64,000 bases of DNA from Mesorhizobium ciceri WSM4083. Lineage in GTDB: Bacteria; Pseudomonadota; Alphaproteobacteria; Rhizobiales; Rhizobiaceae. Position 1 is the first letter of the stretch. Each line of letters begins with the position of its first letter. Positions 55,881 through 64,000 of this stretch are shown one piece after another. The DNA is taken from the NCBI RefSeq assembly GCF_000519305.1, contig NZ_JAFG01000004.1, positions 186,001 to 250,000 on the forward strand, read 5' to 3'. Made by a program: the position numbers and the translations under genes. The notes under the pieces were generated by a model. That model made no database searches, was not told the DNA's origin, and saw only the letters and a program-made list of their open reading frames with translations.

Positions 55881-57122
55881 TTATCGCCTCTTCTTCGGCT
55901 TCTCCAGCAGCGCCACGGCCTCGACATGCGGCGACCACAGGAACTGGTCGATCGGCGTCACGCTTTTCAGGGTGTAGCCGCCGTCGATGAGGATGCGCAG
56001 GTCGCGCGCGAGCGTCACCGGATTGCAGGATACGGCGGCAACGTAGGGAACATCCGAGCGGGCGATCTGCTTCGACTGATCCTCGGCGCCCGCGCGCGGC
56101 GGGTCGAACACCACACCGTCGAACGCATTCAACTCCTTGAACGTCAGCGGCCGGCGGAACAGGTCGCGGCGTTCGCCCGTCACCCGCTTCAAGCCAGTGG
56201 CGAAACGCGATCCACGGTCGAGGGCCGAAAGGGCTGCCGCATCGCCCTCCACCGCATGGACTTCCGACTTCGCGGCCAGGCGAAGAGCAAAACTGCCGCA
56301 ACCGGCGAAAAGATCCGCCACCTTCTTGGCACGCTTCAGATGTCCGCCAACAATATCGGCCATCGCCTGTTCGGCGGCCTCGGTTGCCTGCAGGAACGCG
56401 CCGGGCGGCACGGCGACAGCGACGCTGCCGAACATCACCACCGGCTTTTTCGGCTCGATGATGATTTCGTCATCGATGGACAGCCTGGCAAAGCCCTGCG
56501 CCATGACGAAATTGGCCGCGATACGGCGCTGGTTCTCCCCGAGCTTGCCGGATTCGTGAACCGCGACATCGAGGCCCGAACCGGTCACGGTAACCGCCAG
56601 CCGGAAGGATTTGGTGGTTGCGCAGACCAATTCGGCGAGCGCCTTCAAGCGATCGAGCGCGGCAACGATCTCCGGCAGCGAGATCGGGCACTCCGATATG
56701 CCGACGATCTCCGGCGACAGATGGCGATGGAAGCCGAGCAGCATGCCTGTGTCGGTGCGCCGGGCGGCAAGCACGACACGGCGGCGCGTCTGCGGCGCGC
56801 AGGCGACCAGTTCGCCGATCTCGCAATCGATGCCCTTGCCCTTCAGGATGTGCGCCACTTTTTCGCGTTTCCACTGGCGATAGGCTTCGGCTTCGAAATG
56901 CTGGAGCGCGCAACCGCCGCATTCCGAGAAATGGCGGCAGGCGGGATCGATGCGCAGCGGCGATGCTTCCAGCACCGCCATCAGCATGGCGCGATCCCGT
57001 TCGCGCGCGGCGGTGACCGTTTCACCGGGCAGTGTGAAGGGAATGAACAGATCGCCTGTCTCGGTCTCGGCGATACCGTCGCCCTGAGCGCCAAGTTTCC
57101 TGATGCTGAAACGCGCGCTCAT
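55881..57122 (-). CDS. TrmA/RlmD-family RNA uracil-C5 methyltransferase
   Basis: 413 residues. An N-terminal TRAM-like start is followed by the iron-sulfur cluster site CRHFSECGGCALQHF, the fourth Cys in CPISL, the AdoMet loop LFAGCGSFALRLA, DPPRAG and the nucleophile cysteine in VSCNPVTLARDL. These enzymes make m5U in rRNA (RlmD/RlmCD) or tRNA; the exact target is not settled by sequence. Its start overlaps the tlyA stop by 4 bases. Confidence 0.92.
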   Translation of the reverse strand: MSARFSIRKLGAQGDGIAETETGDLFIPFTLPGETVTAARERDRAMLMAVLEASPLRIDPACRHFSECGGCALQHFEAEAYRQWKREKVAHILKGKGIDCEIGELVACAPQTRRRVVLAARRTDTGMLLGFHRHLSPEIVGISECPISLPEIVAALDRLKALAELVCATTKSFRLAVTVTGSGLDVAVHESGKLGENQRRIAANFVMAQGFARLSIDDEIIIEPKKPVVMFGSVAVAVPPGAFLQATEAAEQAMADIVGGHLKRAKKVADLFAGCGSFALRLAAKSEVHAVEGDAAALSALDRGSRFATGLKRVTGERRDLFRRPLTFKELNAFDGVVFDPPRAGAEDQSKQIARSDVPYVAAVSCNPVTLARDLRILIDGGYTLKSVTPIDQFLWSPHVEAVALLEKPKKRR

Positions 57123-57883
57123 CGGTCCTTGATCCCACCGAGCAGGAATTCGCGATTGCCGTCGCCGCCCTCGATCGGCGACAAATGCAGCCCCAGCGAA
57201 CGCCAGCCGGGAACGGAGTCCAGCCAATCCTGCAGCAGGCCGGCGACGCGGGAGGCGTCGTAGGGGTCTTTCAACAGCCCACCCTTGCCGATCGCATCAC
57301 GGCCCGCCTCGAATTGCGGCTTGACCAGAAACATGGCCTTGGCGCCAGCCTTCGCCAGACCAAGCGCCGGCGGCAGCGCCAGTTTCAGCGAGATGAAGCT
57401 GACGTCGGACACGATGAAATCCGGAATACGCCCGCTGAGATCGGCGGCGGCGAGGTCGCGGGCGTTCAGTCCTTCGATCACCGTCACACGCGGGTCGCCG
57501 CCGATATCAGGATGCATCTGGCCATGACCGACATCGACGGCGGTGACATGGGCCACGCCGCGCTCGAGCAGCACCTGGGTGAAGCCGCCGGTCGAGGCAC
57601 CGATGTCGAGCGCTTCACAGCCGGCAGGGTCGAGGCCGAAATGATCGAGCCCGCCGATCAGCTTGAGTGCCGCGCGCGACACATAGCCTTGCGCCGGATC
57701 ATCGATGGTAACGAGGCATTCCGGCAAAACGCTTTGACCAGGCTTGCGCGCAATGACGCCGTCGACGGTTACCGTGCCACGCTCGACCGCGTCGCGGGCA
57801 CGCGAGCGGCTGGCAAACAGCCCGCGCTGGACGAGCAGGTCGTCGAGCCGCTGGCGTGCGCTGGCTGGCAGAAGGGAATTCAT
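57119..57883 (-). CDS. tlyA: TlyA-family rRNA 2'-O-methyltransferase
   Basis: 254 residues. An S4 RNA-binding domain (RLDDLLVQRGLFASRSRARDAVERGTVTVDG, residues 11-60) precedes an FtsJ-like methyltransferase with DIGASTGGFTQVLLERG and SDVSFISL. TlyA methylates 16S C1409 and 23S C1920 in mycobacteria and elsewhere. It is coupled to the downstream uracil methyltransferase by a 4-base overlap. In many rhizobia dxs lies directly upstream; here a foreign-looking pair intervenes. Confidence 0.93.
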   Translation of the reverse strand: MNSLLPASARQRLDDLLVQRGLFASRSRARDAVERGTVTVDGVIARKPGQSVLPECLVTIDDPAQGYVSRAALKLIGGLDHFGLDPAGCEALDIGASTGGFTQVLLERGVAHVTAVDVGHGQMHPDIGGDPRVTVIEGLNARDLAAADLSGRIPDFIVSDVSFISLKLALPPALGLAKAGAKAMFLVKPQFEAGRDAIGKGGLLKDPYDASRVAGLLQDWLDSVPGWRSLGLHLSPIEGGDGNREFLLGGIKDR

Positions 57884-58209
57884 CGGCCTTCATGGCGAAA
57901 GCCGACGACGATGGCAAGAGCGCCGGCTGGAAGCATTTCGTCTCCCGTTGCCATCGTCACGCCGAGCATCTTGGACCGCGACGATGGTGAGGCGTTCCGT
58001 CCCGCCGACCATCCTTATGAATATCCATGCGTTACGCCCGTTGAGACGGATGACCGCCGAAGCATGACGTCTCGCCGCCTGCGGGTAAATACCAGAAGCC
58101 TAGAAAGCCTCATGATTTCTTAACCAATTTTCATCGCATTTGCTTGAGGACTTCAATGTTATGACCGCGACGACCGGAAAACCCGGATGAAGAGGCGGCA
58201 ACCTTGGAA
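57884..58209. other. 326-base divergent intergenic region
   Basis: It separates tlyA (minus) from the sterol-desaturase-like gene (plus). The last 110 bases are AT-richer than the surroundings, as expected of a promoter. No gene, repeat or hairpin that I can support. Confidence 0.45.
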
Positions 58210-59205
58210 ATGGCCAGCGATATCGTCTACAAGGTTCTTGACCGGATTTCCGGCGCCGGCCTGCTGGCGACCGGACTTCTGTTGCTGACTGCTTTGGTCA
58301 GCGCCCTGGTCGCCTACTGGCGCACGGTCGAGAAAAAGAGCTGGAAAGAGTTCTTCGAGTTCGCGGTCCCGCATGAGGTCATCACGCATCCTTCGGCGAA
58401 AGCCGACCTTTTGTTCTGGGTGACGCGGAAGGCGCTGATGCCATTCCTCATGCTGCCCGCCGGCGTCGTCTTCGTCAGCGCCGTCGGCTATGCGACGAAC
58501 TGGTTGCTTTCCACGCTGCTGGCGATCCAGCCGCCCCTGATCGAAGGGCCGGCAGGGCCGGTGACGGTGACGATCTTCACCATCACCATGCTGCTTGCCT
58601 ACGACATTTCGTACTATCTCTATCACGTCGCCCAGCACCGCTACCCGGTGCTGTGGGAACTGCACAAGGTGCACCATTCGGCCGAGGTGATGGTCGGCAT
58701 CACCAAGGATCGCGTCCACCCGCTCGACGAATTGATGAACCGGGCCTGGGACGGCATCATTCCCGGCATCTGCTTCGGGATCTGGTCGCTGGTGTCGCTG
58801 AACCTCGTCGAACTGACGGTCTTCGGCGTCAACGTCTACATCATACGCAACATCCTGATGATGGATTTCGTCAGGCACACGCATTTCAAGATCTCGTTTG
58901 GACCATTGAACAATCTGATCCTGTGTCCGCACTGGCATCAATTGCACCACAGCACCGACCCTCGCCACTACGACAAGAACTTCGGGCTGCTCTTCTCGTT
59001 CTGGGATCGGCTCTTCGGAACGCTATGCGTTCCGAGACCCGACGAGGACTTCAAGTTCGGTTTGATCGAACGCAACGTGCGCGACTACCAGTCGCTCGCA
59101 GGCCTCTATGTCATGCCGCTGAAGCGGATGTGGCGGCAGATCGCCAGACACTTCCGCACCGACAAGCCCGAGCCACAGCAATCGCCGCAAAGGGGGAAGC
59201 CATGA
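58210..59205 (+). CDS. Sterol desaturase / fatty acid hydroxylase family membrane protein
   Basis: 331 residues with about five membrane helices. The di-iron histidine clusters are visible: HVAQH, HKVHHS and HTHFK, and HWHQLHHSTDPRHYDKNFG. The domain inserts or hydroxylates C-H bonds in lipids, sterols or carotenoids; the substrate here is unknown. The ATG at 58210 is chosen, with a TTG one codon pair earlier as an alternative. Its stop overlaps the start of the FemAB-like gene (ATGA), so the two form a unit. Confidence 0.88.
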   Translation: MASDIVYKVLDRISGAGLLATGLLLLTALVSALVAYWRTVEKKSWKEFFEFAVPHEVITHPSAKADLLFWVTRKALMPFLMLPAGVVFVSAVGYATNWLLSTLLAIQPPLIEGPAGPVTVTIFTITMLLAYDISYYLYHVAQHRYPVLWELHKVHHSAEVMVGITKDRVHPLDELMNRAWDGIIPGICFGIWSLVSLNLVELTVFGVNVYIIRNILMMDFVRHTHFKISFGPLNNLILCPHWHQLHHSTDPRHYDKNFGLLFSFWDRLFGTLCVPRPDEDFKFGLIERNVRDYQSLAGLYVMPLKRMWRQIARHFRTDKPEPQQSPQRGKP

Positions 59206-60353
59206 ACGGACCCGCCGTGTTCCGGATGCCGCGAACGCACCGGATCGAAATTGCGACCTCGTCAGCGCGACTGGCAGAAATCGCGCCCGCCTGGGCAGCG
59301 CTCTGGCAACGCGCCGGCGGCCTGGTTTTCCAGCACCCCGACTGGATCTCGGCCTGGTGGCACACCACACCGCATCAGGACCGTCGCGGTCTCAGGATCG
59401 GCCTGGTCTGGAGCGGCGAGCGTCTCGAGGCCGTCATTGCGCTCGCGACCTTCTGGCGCTCGGGCATCCGTATGCTGGAGTGGGCGGCGAAGGATCACTG
59501 CGACTATGGCGATGTCCTGGTTGCTCCCGATGCCGAGCCACAGATCCTGCCGCAACTCTGGCAACATATCCTCGATGATGGCGGCTTCGATCTTGCCTAC
59601 CTCAATCGTCTGTTGCCCGATGCCCGATTCCGGACCCTGCTCGGTCCCGCCGCCCCAGGCCAGGGCAATATCTTGCAGCCAAGCCACCGCAGCGAGGTCA
59701 GCTATCGAGTTTCCGGCGCCGGGCAACGCGGCGCACAATGGTTTGAAAGCCAGTCGAAGAAAACCCGGCAAAACTATCGCCGTGGCTACAAATTCATGGA
59801 GGAAGGCGGCGCGCTGCGTTTCCGCCTGATGGATGCGCACGAAGCCCTCGAGCCGGTGCTGGAGCGCGTCGCCGCGCTGAAGCGGTTGTGGCTTGCAAAA
59901 CACGGCCGCGTTTCGGACCTCTTCGACGAAGGTTCCCCCGCGCTGGCGGCACTCATATCCGTTCTGGCCAAGCTTGGATTGCTGCGCATCTTCGTGCTCG
60001 AACGCGAAGACGAGATCATCGCCATATCGATCAATTTCGAGCAGCATGGAACGATGATGGCTTTCGTCACCACCTATGATCCGGCCTTCGAACGGGCCTC
60101 GCCGGGCATGGTCTTGATGATGGATTACATCCAGTGGTCGTTTGACCGGGGCTTGACCACGATCGATTTTCTCTGCGGCGGGGAGGATTTCAAGCGCCGC
60201 TTTGCGACGCATTCGGTGACCTTGTCGTCAGTGGTGGGTGGACGAAACCTGCGCGGACGCCTTGCCGCCTTGGCGGACCGCGCCCGCCACGCGGCGCAAT
60301 CCTGGCGCCCCGAGAAGCCGGCGCAACAAGCGGAACTGGTGGCGGCGGAGTAG
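59202..60353 (+). CDS. GNAT/FemAB-like acyltransferase (CelD/BioF2-type)
   Basis: 383 residues. A double-GNAT-fold pattern: FQHPDWISAWW, GLRIGLVWSGERLEAVIALA, a hinge FESQSKKTRQNYRRGYKFMEE, and the second GNAT half LGLLRIFVLEREDEIIAISINFEQHGTMMAFVTTYDP. The DYIQWSFDRGLTTIDFLCGGEDFKRRF end is typical of proteins annotated CelD/BcsL or FemAB-like. They probably transfer an acyl or aminoacyl group onto a surface glycan, peptidoglycan or lipid. It is translationally coupled to the sterol-desaturase-like gene. Confidence 0.8.
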   Translation: MNGPAVFRMPRTHRIEIATSSARLAEIAPAWAALWQRAGGLVFQHPDWISAWWHTTPHQDRRGLRIGLVWSGERLEAVIALATFWRSGIRMLEWAAKDHCDYGDVLVAPDAEPQILPQLWQHILDDGGFDLAYLNRLLPDARFRTLLGPAAPGQGNILQPSHRSEVSYRVSGAGQRGAQWFESQSKKTRQNYRRGYKFMEEGGALRFRLMDAHEALEPVLERVAALKRLWLAKHGRVSDLFDEGSPALAALISVLAKLGLLRIFVLEREDEIIAISINFEQHGTMMAFVTTYDPAFERASPGMVLMMDYIQWSFDRGLTTIDFLCGGEDFKRRFATHSVTLSSVVGGRNLRGRLAALADRARHAAQSWRPEKPAQQAELVAAE

Positions 60354-60442
60354 CATTGCCGACGCTTTTTAGATCGCCCGCAAAGCGGCAAGCGCGACGA
60401 AAACGATCGGGCAGTCCCGATCAAGGCTTGCTGGTCTTCAGC

Positions 60443-60736
60443 TTAGAATACGGTTCGCGAAACCGGGCGCTCGACGGCTGGAGACAAGCCATCCTCGCGG
60501 CCGCCCGAAGCTTGCTCGCGTGCTGGCTCGATGGCAACCGCAGGCGCGGGAACAGGGGCCGGCAGAACCACCAATTGCGGCACCTGCTTGAAGGAAAAGC
60601 CGCCGCGGATGTCGCCCATCTTGCCGGCGACGATGCCCATGGCCGCCTTTTCGAGGCTGCGATCATAGCGCGTTTCGGCTGTGGCCGGCGCGACGATGAC
60701 GGCGCAAAGCGCTGCACCGCACAGAAGCGTTTTCAT
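60443..60736 (-). CDS. Small exported protein, uncharacterised
   Basis: 97 residues. A signal peptide (about 1-20, MKTLLCGAALCAVIVAPATAE) precedes a short region (RYDRSLEKAAMGIVAGKMGDIRGGFSF) and a Pro/Ala/Val-rich tail. No known family recognised. Convergent with the FemAB-like gene and 148 bases downstream of dxs on the same strand. Confidence 0.65.
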   Translation of the reverse strand: MKTLLCGAALCAVIVAPATAETRYDRSLEKAAMGIVAGKMGDIRGGFSFKQVPQLVVLPAPVPAPAVAIEPAREQASGGREDGLSPAVERPVSRTVF

Positions 60737-60884
60737 TGTTGTTGTCTCCCTGCCTGATCACGATCTAGCAGGGCGCCATTGAAAAACGGCCAACAGACAC
60801 AGTAAGCAAAGCGCCAAACAGCAGCGTAAACAATGCGTTAAGATCGTTGGCCGGCAAACTGATTCAAGCCGTTGAGACTTTGAT

Positions 60885-62798
60885 TCAGGCGCGTTGGGCG
60901 CGGACTGTGTGCCCGAGCGCGACGAATACGGTGCGCACGATGCCGGCTGCGTCCAGCCCGGCATCGGCATACATCTTTTCCGGCTTGGCGTGGTCGGTGA
61001 ACGCGTCGGGCAGCACCAGGGGGCGCACCTTCAGGCCGCTTTCCAGCAGGCCTTCATGGGCGAGGAACTGCAGCACGTGGCTGGCGAAGCCGCCGACGGC
61101 GCCCTCCTCCACCGTCACCAGAACCTCATGCGAGCGGGCCAGCCGCCGGATCAGATCCTCGTCGAGCGGCTTGGCGAAACGGGCGTCGGCGACCGTCGTG
61201 GACAGCCCGGCAGCCCCCAGCTCCTCGGCGGCGATCAGGCAATCCTGCAGCCGTGTGCCGAAGGAAAGCAATGCTACCTTGGTGCCCTCCCTGACGATGC
61301 GGCCCTTGCCGATTTCGAGCACAGAGCCACGCTCCGGCATGTCGACGCCAACGCCATTGCCGCGCGGATAGCGGAAGGCGATCGGGCCCTCATCATAGCT
61401 TGCCGCGGTGCGTACCATGTGGCGCAGCTCCGCCTCGTCGGCAGCCGCCATCACCACGAAACCCGGCAATGTCGCCAGGAAGGTGGTGTCGAAGGCGCCG
61501 CAATGGGTGGCGCCATCGGCACCGACGAAGCCGGCGCGGTCGATGGGAAAGCGCACCGGCAATTTCTGGATGGCGACGTCGTGGACGACCTGGTCGTAGG
61601 CGCGCTGCAGGAAGGTGGAATAGATGGCTGCGAACGGCTTGTAGCCTTCGGTGGCAAGGCCCGCCGCGAAGGTCACCGCGTGCTGTTCGGCGATGCCGAC
61701 ATCGAAGGTGCGCGACGGGAACGCTTCGCCGAACAGGTCGAGACCGGTGCCGCTCGGCATGGCTGCGGTGACGGCGACGATACGGTCGTCCTCGCGGCCC
61801 TCCTGGACCAGGCTTTCGGCGAACACCTTGGTGTAGGCCGGTGCGTTAGCCGGCGCCTTGGCCTGCGCGCCGGTGATGACGTCGAACTTGTTGACGCCGT
61901 GATACTTGTCGGCGGCGGCCTCCGCCGGCGCGTAGCCCTTGCCCTTCTGGGTGACGACATGGATGAGCACCGGGCCTTCGCCATTGTCGCGGACATTTCT
62001 GAGGACCGGGATCAGGTGCTCCAGATTGTGGCCGTCGATCGGGCCGATGTGATAGAAACCCAGTTCCTCGAACAGCGTGCCGCCGGTGACGTAGCCGCGT
62101 GCATGCTCGACCGCCCTTGTGATCGCGCGATCCGCGCGCTTGCCGAGATAGGACGTCAGTTTCTTGCCAAAATCGCGCAGGCCGACATAGGCCTTGCCCG
62201 AAGCCAGACGCGCCAGATAGGCGCTCATGGCGCCGGTCGGCGGCGCGATCGACATGTCGTTGTCGTTGAGAATGACGATCAGCCGTGCATCGAGCGCGCC
62301 GGCATTGTTCATCGCCTCATAGGCCATGCCGGCAGACATGGCGCCGTCGCCGATGACGGCAATGACATTGTTGCGGCCGCCGGAGAGATCGCGGGCGGCG
62401 GCCATGCCGAGGCCGGCCGATATCGATGTCGAGGAGTGGGCGGCGCCGAAGGGATCGTACTCGCTCTCGGCGCGGCGGGTGAAGCCGGACAGGCCACCTT
62501 CCTGGCGCAGCGTGCGGATACGGTCGCGGCGGCCGGTCAGGATCTTGTGCGGATAGGCCTGGTGGCCGACATCCCAGATCAGCCTGTCATCGGGGGTGTT
62601 GAAGACATAGTGCAGCGCCACTGTCAGCTCGACCACGCCAAGCCCGGCGCCCAGATGACCACCCGTGCGGGACACGGCGTCGACCAGTTCGGCGCGAAGC
62701 TCGGACGCCAATTGCGGCAGTTCGCTTTCGGAAAGCGTGCGCAGGTCGGCCGGGATGCGGACCTTGTCGAGAAGCGGCGTATGCGGCGTTGCGTTCAC
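60885..62798 (-). CDS. dxs: 1-deoxy-D-xylulose-5-phosphate synthase
   Basis: 637 residues, the normal size. Dxs condenses pyruvate and glyceraldehyde 3-phosphate with TPP, the first step of the MEP pathway ending in IspH (43603). Landmarks: [34 protein letters not shown], the TPP motif [44 protein letters not shown] and [12 protein letters not shown]. All look intact. It stands apart from tlyA because three genes intervene. Confidence 0.96.
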   Translation of the reverse strand: MNATPHTPLLDKVRIPADLRTLSESELPQLASELRAELVDAVSRTGGHLGAGLGVVELTVALHYVFNTPDDRLIWDVGHQAYPHKILTGRRDRIRTLRQEGGLSGFTRRAESEYDPFGAAHSSTSISAGLGMAAARDLSGGRNNVIAVIGDGAMSAGMAYEAMNNAGALDARLIVILNDNDMSIAPPTGAMSAYLARLASGKAYVGLRDFGKKLTSYLGKRADRAITRAVEHARGYVTGGTLFEELGFYHIGPIDGHNLEHLIPVLRNVRDNGEGPVLIHVVTQKGKGYAPAEAAADKYHGVNKFDVITGAQAKAPANAPAYTKVFAESLVQEGREDDRIVAVTAAMPSGTGLDLFGEAFPSRTFDVGIAEQHAVTFAAGLATEGYKPFAAIYSTFLQRAYDQVVHDVAIQKLPVRFPIDRAGFVGADGATHCGAFDTTFLATLPGFVVMAAADEAELRHMVRTAASYDEGPIAFRYPRGNGVGVDMPERGSVLEIGKGRIVREGTKVALLSFGTRLQDCLIAAEELGAAGLSTTVADARFAKPLDEDLIRRLARSHEVLVTVEEGAVGGFASHVLQFLAHEGLLESGLKVRPLVLPDAFTDHAKPEKMYADAGLDAAGIVRTVFVALGHTVRAQRA

Positions 62799-62927
62799 GG
62801 TGCTCGGGCTTTCGGTTGATGGGCGAATAGGCCGCCGGCCGGCGAAAGTAAATGTGTGTCAGTGACGCGGATCAGGCCCTAGTCTTTTGTCTATGCATTT
62901 CGTTCTGCCACTTTTGGGCGACAGGCA

Positions 62928-63848
62928 TCAGCTTTCAGGCAGTGGAATAAACTCTTCCTCGTCTCCGGGAACGATGTCGAAGCGGCCCGTCTTCCATTCC
63001 TCTTTCGCCTGTTCGATGCGCTCCTTGGATGAGGAGACGAAATTCCACCAGATGTAACGCTTCGAACCAAGAGAGGCGCCGCCGAACAGCATGAAATGCG
63101 CCCCGGTCTGCGACGACACGACGATCTCGTCACCGGGACGGAACACCAGCAGCCGTTCGGCTGGGAACACATCACCCGAAATCGACACCTCGCCCTCCAG
63201 CGTGTAAATGGCGCGCTCTTCCGCATCGGCAGGGATTTTCACGCTGGCGCCGGGCGCCAGGCGCAGGTCGGCGTAGAGCGTCTCCGAGTCGGCTCTGACC
63301 GGAGACCGCAACCCCTGGAAATCGCCGATGATGAGGCGCCCGTAGACGCCTTCGGCATCGATCTCGGGAAGCCTGAGCGCTCCTGTGTTCTCGAAAACCG
63401 GTGCCACCTCTTCCTTGTCGTCCGGCAGCGCCAGCCATGTCTGCAGGCCGGATACCGACATCGGCGCGCCACGCAGTTCCTCCGGCGTACGCTCCGAATG
63501 GACGATGCCGCGGCCGGCGGTCATCAAATTCACGTCGCCGGGCTGGATGACCATTTCGGTGCCGAGTGAATCGCGATGCCGGATCTTGCCGTCGAACAAA
63601 TAGGTGACCGTCGACAGTCCGATATGCGGATGGGGACGGACATCCAGTGCCTGACCGGCGCGCAGGATCGCCGGACCCATGCGGTCGAAGAAGATGAAAG
63701 GCCCGACCAGCCGCCTTTTTGCCGTCGGCAGGGCGCGGCGCACCTGAAAACCACCGATGTCCTTGGCGTTCGGAATGACCATCAGCTCGATCTGGTCGCT
63801 GGCAAAGGCGTCGCCTGCCTCAGGGTCTTTCCCGGGGAAGAAGCTCAT
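62928..63848 (-). CDS. Pirin family protein
   Basis: 306 residues, a bicupin. Metal ligands are in RPHPHIGLSTVTYLF and GRGIVHSERTPEE, the pirin signature. The C-terminal cupin reads GEVSISGDVFPAERLLVF. Some bacterial pirins are quercetin dioxygenases or bind pyruvate dehydrogenase; the function here is open. The ATG at 63848 follows GGAGAGTCC on its strand. Confidence 0.88.
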   Translation of the reverse strand: MSFFPGKDPEAGDAFASDQIELMVIPNAKDIGGFQVRRALPTAKRRLVGPFIFFDRMGPAILRAGQALDVRPHPHIGLSTVTYLFDGKIRHRDSLGTEMVIQPGDVNLMTAGRGIVHSERTPEELRGAPMSVSGLQTWLALPDDKEEVAPVFENTGALRLPEIDAEGVYGRLIIGDFQGLRSPVRADSETLYADLRLAPGASVKIPADAEERAIYTLEGEVSISGDVFPAERLLVFRPGDEIVVSSQTGAHFMLFGGASLGSKRYIWWNFVSSSKERIEQAKEEWKTGRFDIVPGDEEEFIPLPES

Positions 63849-63887
63849 GGACTCTCCTTGTCGGCCGTCGAAGGCCGCCTGACCGCG

Positions 63888-64000
63888 TCAGGCAAAGCGA
63901 ATGGCTGCCTTTGCCCGCAGCTTGGCCGCCACCTCTTCGCGATTACGCGGATGCTGGTGGGTTTCCAGGGAATCGAGCAGTTCGCGCGCCGACGCCGCGA
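63888..64000 (-). CDS. Unidentified protein, C-terminal fragment
   Basis: The frame is open to the window edge and stops at 63888, giving 36 residues: ARELLDSLETHQHPRNREEV followed by an Ala/Lys/Arg-rich helix ending AAIRFA. The stop is 39 bases before the pirin start on the same strand. Too little is visible to name a family. Confidence 0.5.
   Translation of the reverse strand, partial: AASARELLDSLETHQHPRNREEVAAKLRAKAAIRFA

Overview
The window is GC-rich, densely packed chromosomal DNA from an alphaproteobacterium of the Rhizobiales, most likely Mesorhizobium or a close relative. The evidence is the aa3 cytochrome oxidase cluster in rhizobial order (ctaC-ctaD-ctaB-coxF-ctaG-ctaE ... DUF983-surf1-ispH-thrB-rnhA), a CcrM-type GANTC methyltransferase, an IalB-like exported protein, a bacterial transglutaminase-like cysteine peptidase, and the smc / DsbA / DUF721 / mutY neighbourhood. 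There is no rRNA, CRISPR array, phage module or intact transposon. One tRNA (Gln, TTG) is present. The genus is an inference; no marker gene in the window settles it.

Layout. 1-6.4 kb: end of a polysaccharide deacetylase, small conserved proteins, an acyl-CoA synthetase, a metallo-beta-lactamase-fold hydrolase, BioY and a VOC protein. 6.5-14.8 kb: tRNA-Gln, then an Hpt protein facing a minus-strand block that runs hybrid histidine kinase - receiver - receiver - TPR/YaiO outer-membrane barrel - membrane-anchored HEAT protein - processive family 2 glycosyltransferase, with stop/start overlaps at most joints. I read this as a phosphorelay-linked polysaccharide synthesis and export locus that I cannot match to a named system; it is the most interesting part of the window. 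15.0-17.1 kb: one protein joining a GT25 glycosyltransferase to an O-antigen-ligase-like membrane domain. 17.2-22.5 kb: a PhyH-type dioxygenase, a LysR regulator divergent from an orphan Tat-exported peptide-type binding protein, a VanZ-like protein and a tandem pair of tiny paralogous proteins.

22.5-41.3 kb is mostly housekeeping: smc, a DsbA-like lipoprotein, a DUF721/DciA protein, mutY, two HAD hydrolases, ccrM, thrC, an M16 peptidase with a GNAT enzyme, a PAS-GGDEF-EAL membrane protein with a degenerate GGDEF motif, a palindromic intergenic repeat, YqgE, a DsbD N-domain protein and a peroxiredoxin. 41.3-51.8 kb: a ParDE-type toxin-antitoxin pair, then rnhA, thrB, ispH and the cytochrome oxidase structural and assembly genes, with an L,D-transpeptidase gene inserted after ctaE. 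52-64 kb: ialB, tldD, a decayed PIN-domain gene, a cysteine peptidase, then the rRNA methyltransferases and dxs, with a sterol-desaturase-like / FemAB-like pair inserted between tlyA and dxs, and finally a pirin.

Themes: cell envelope and surface polysaccharide (GT2/YaiO locus, GT25-ligase fusion, L,D-transpeptidase, FemAB-like protein), aerobic respiration with its heme and copper assembly factors, and chromosome maintenance (SMC, CcrM, MutY, DciA-like).
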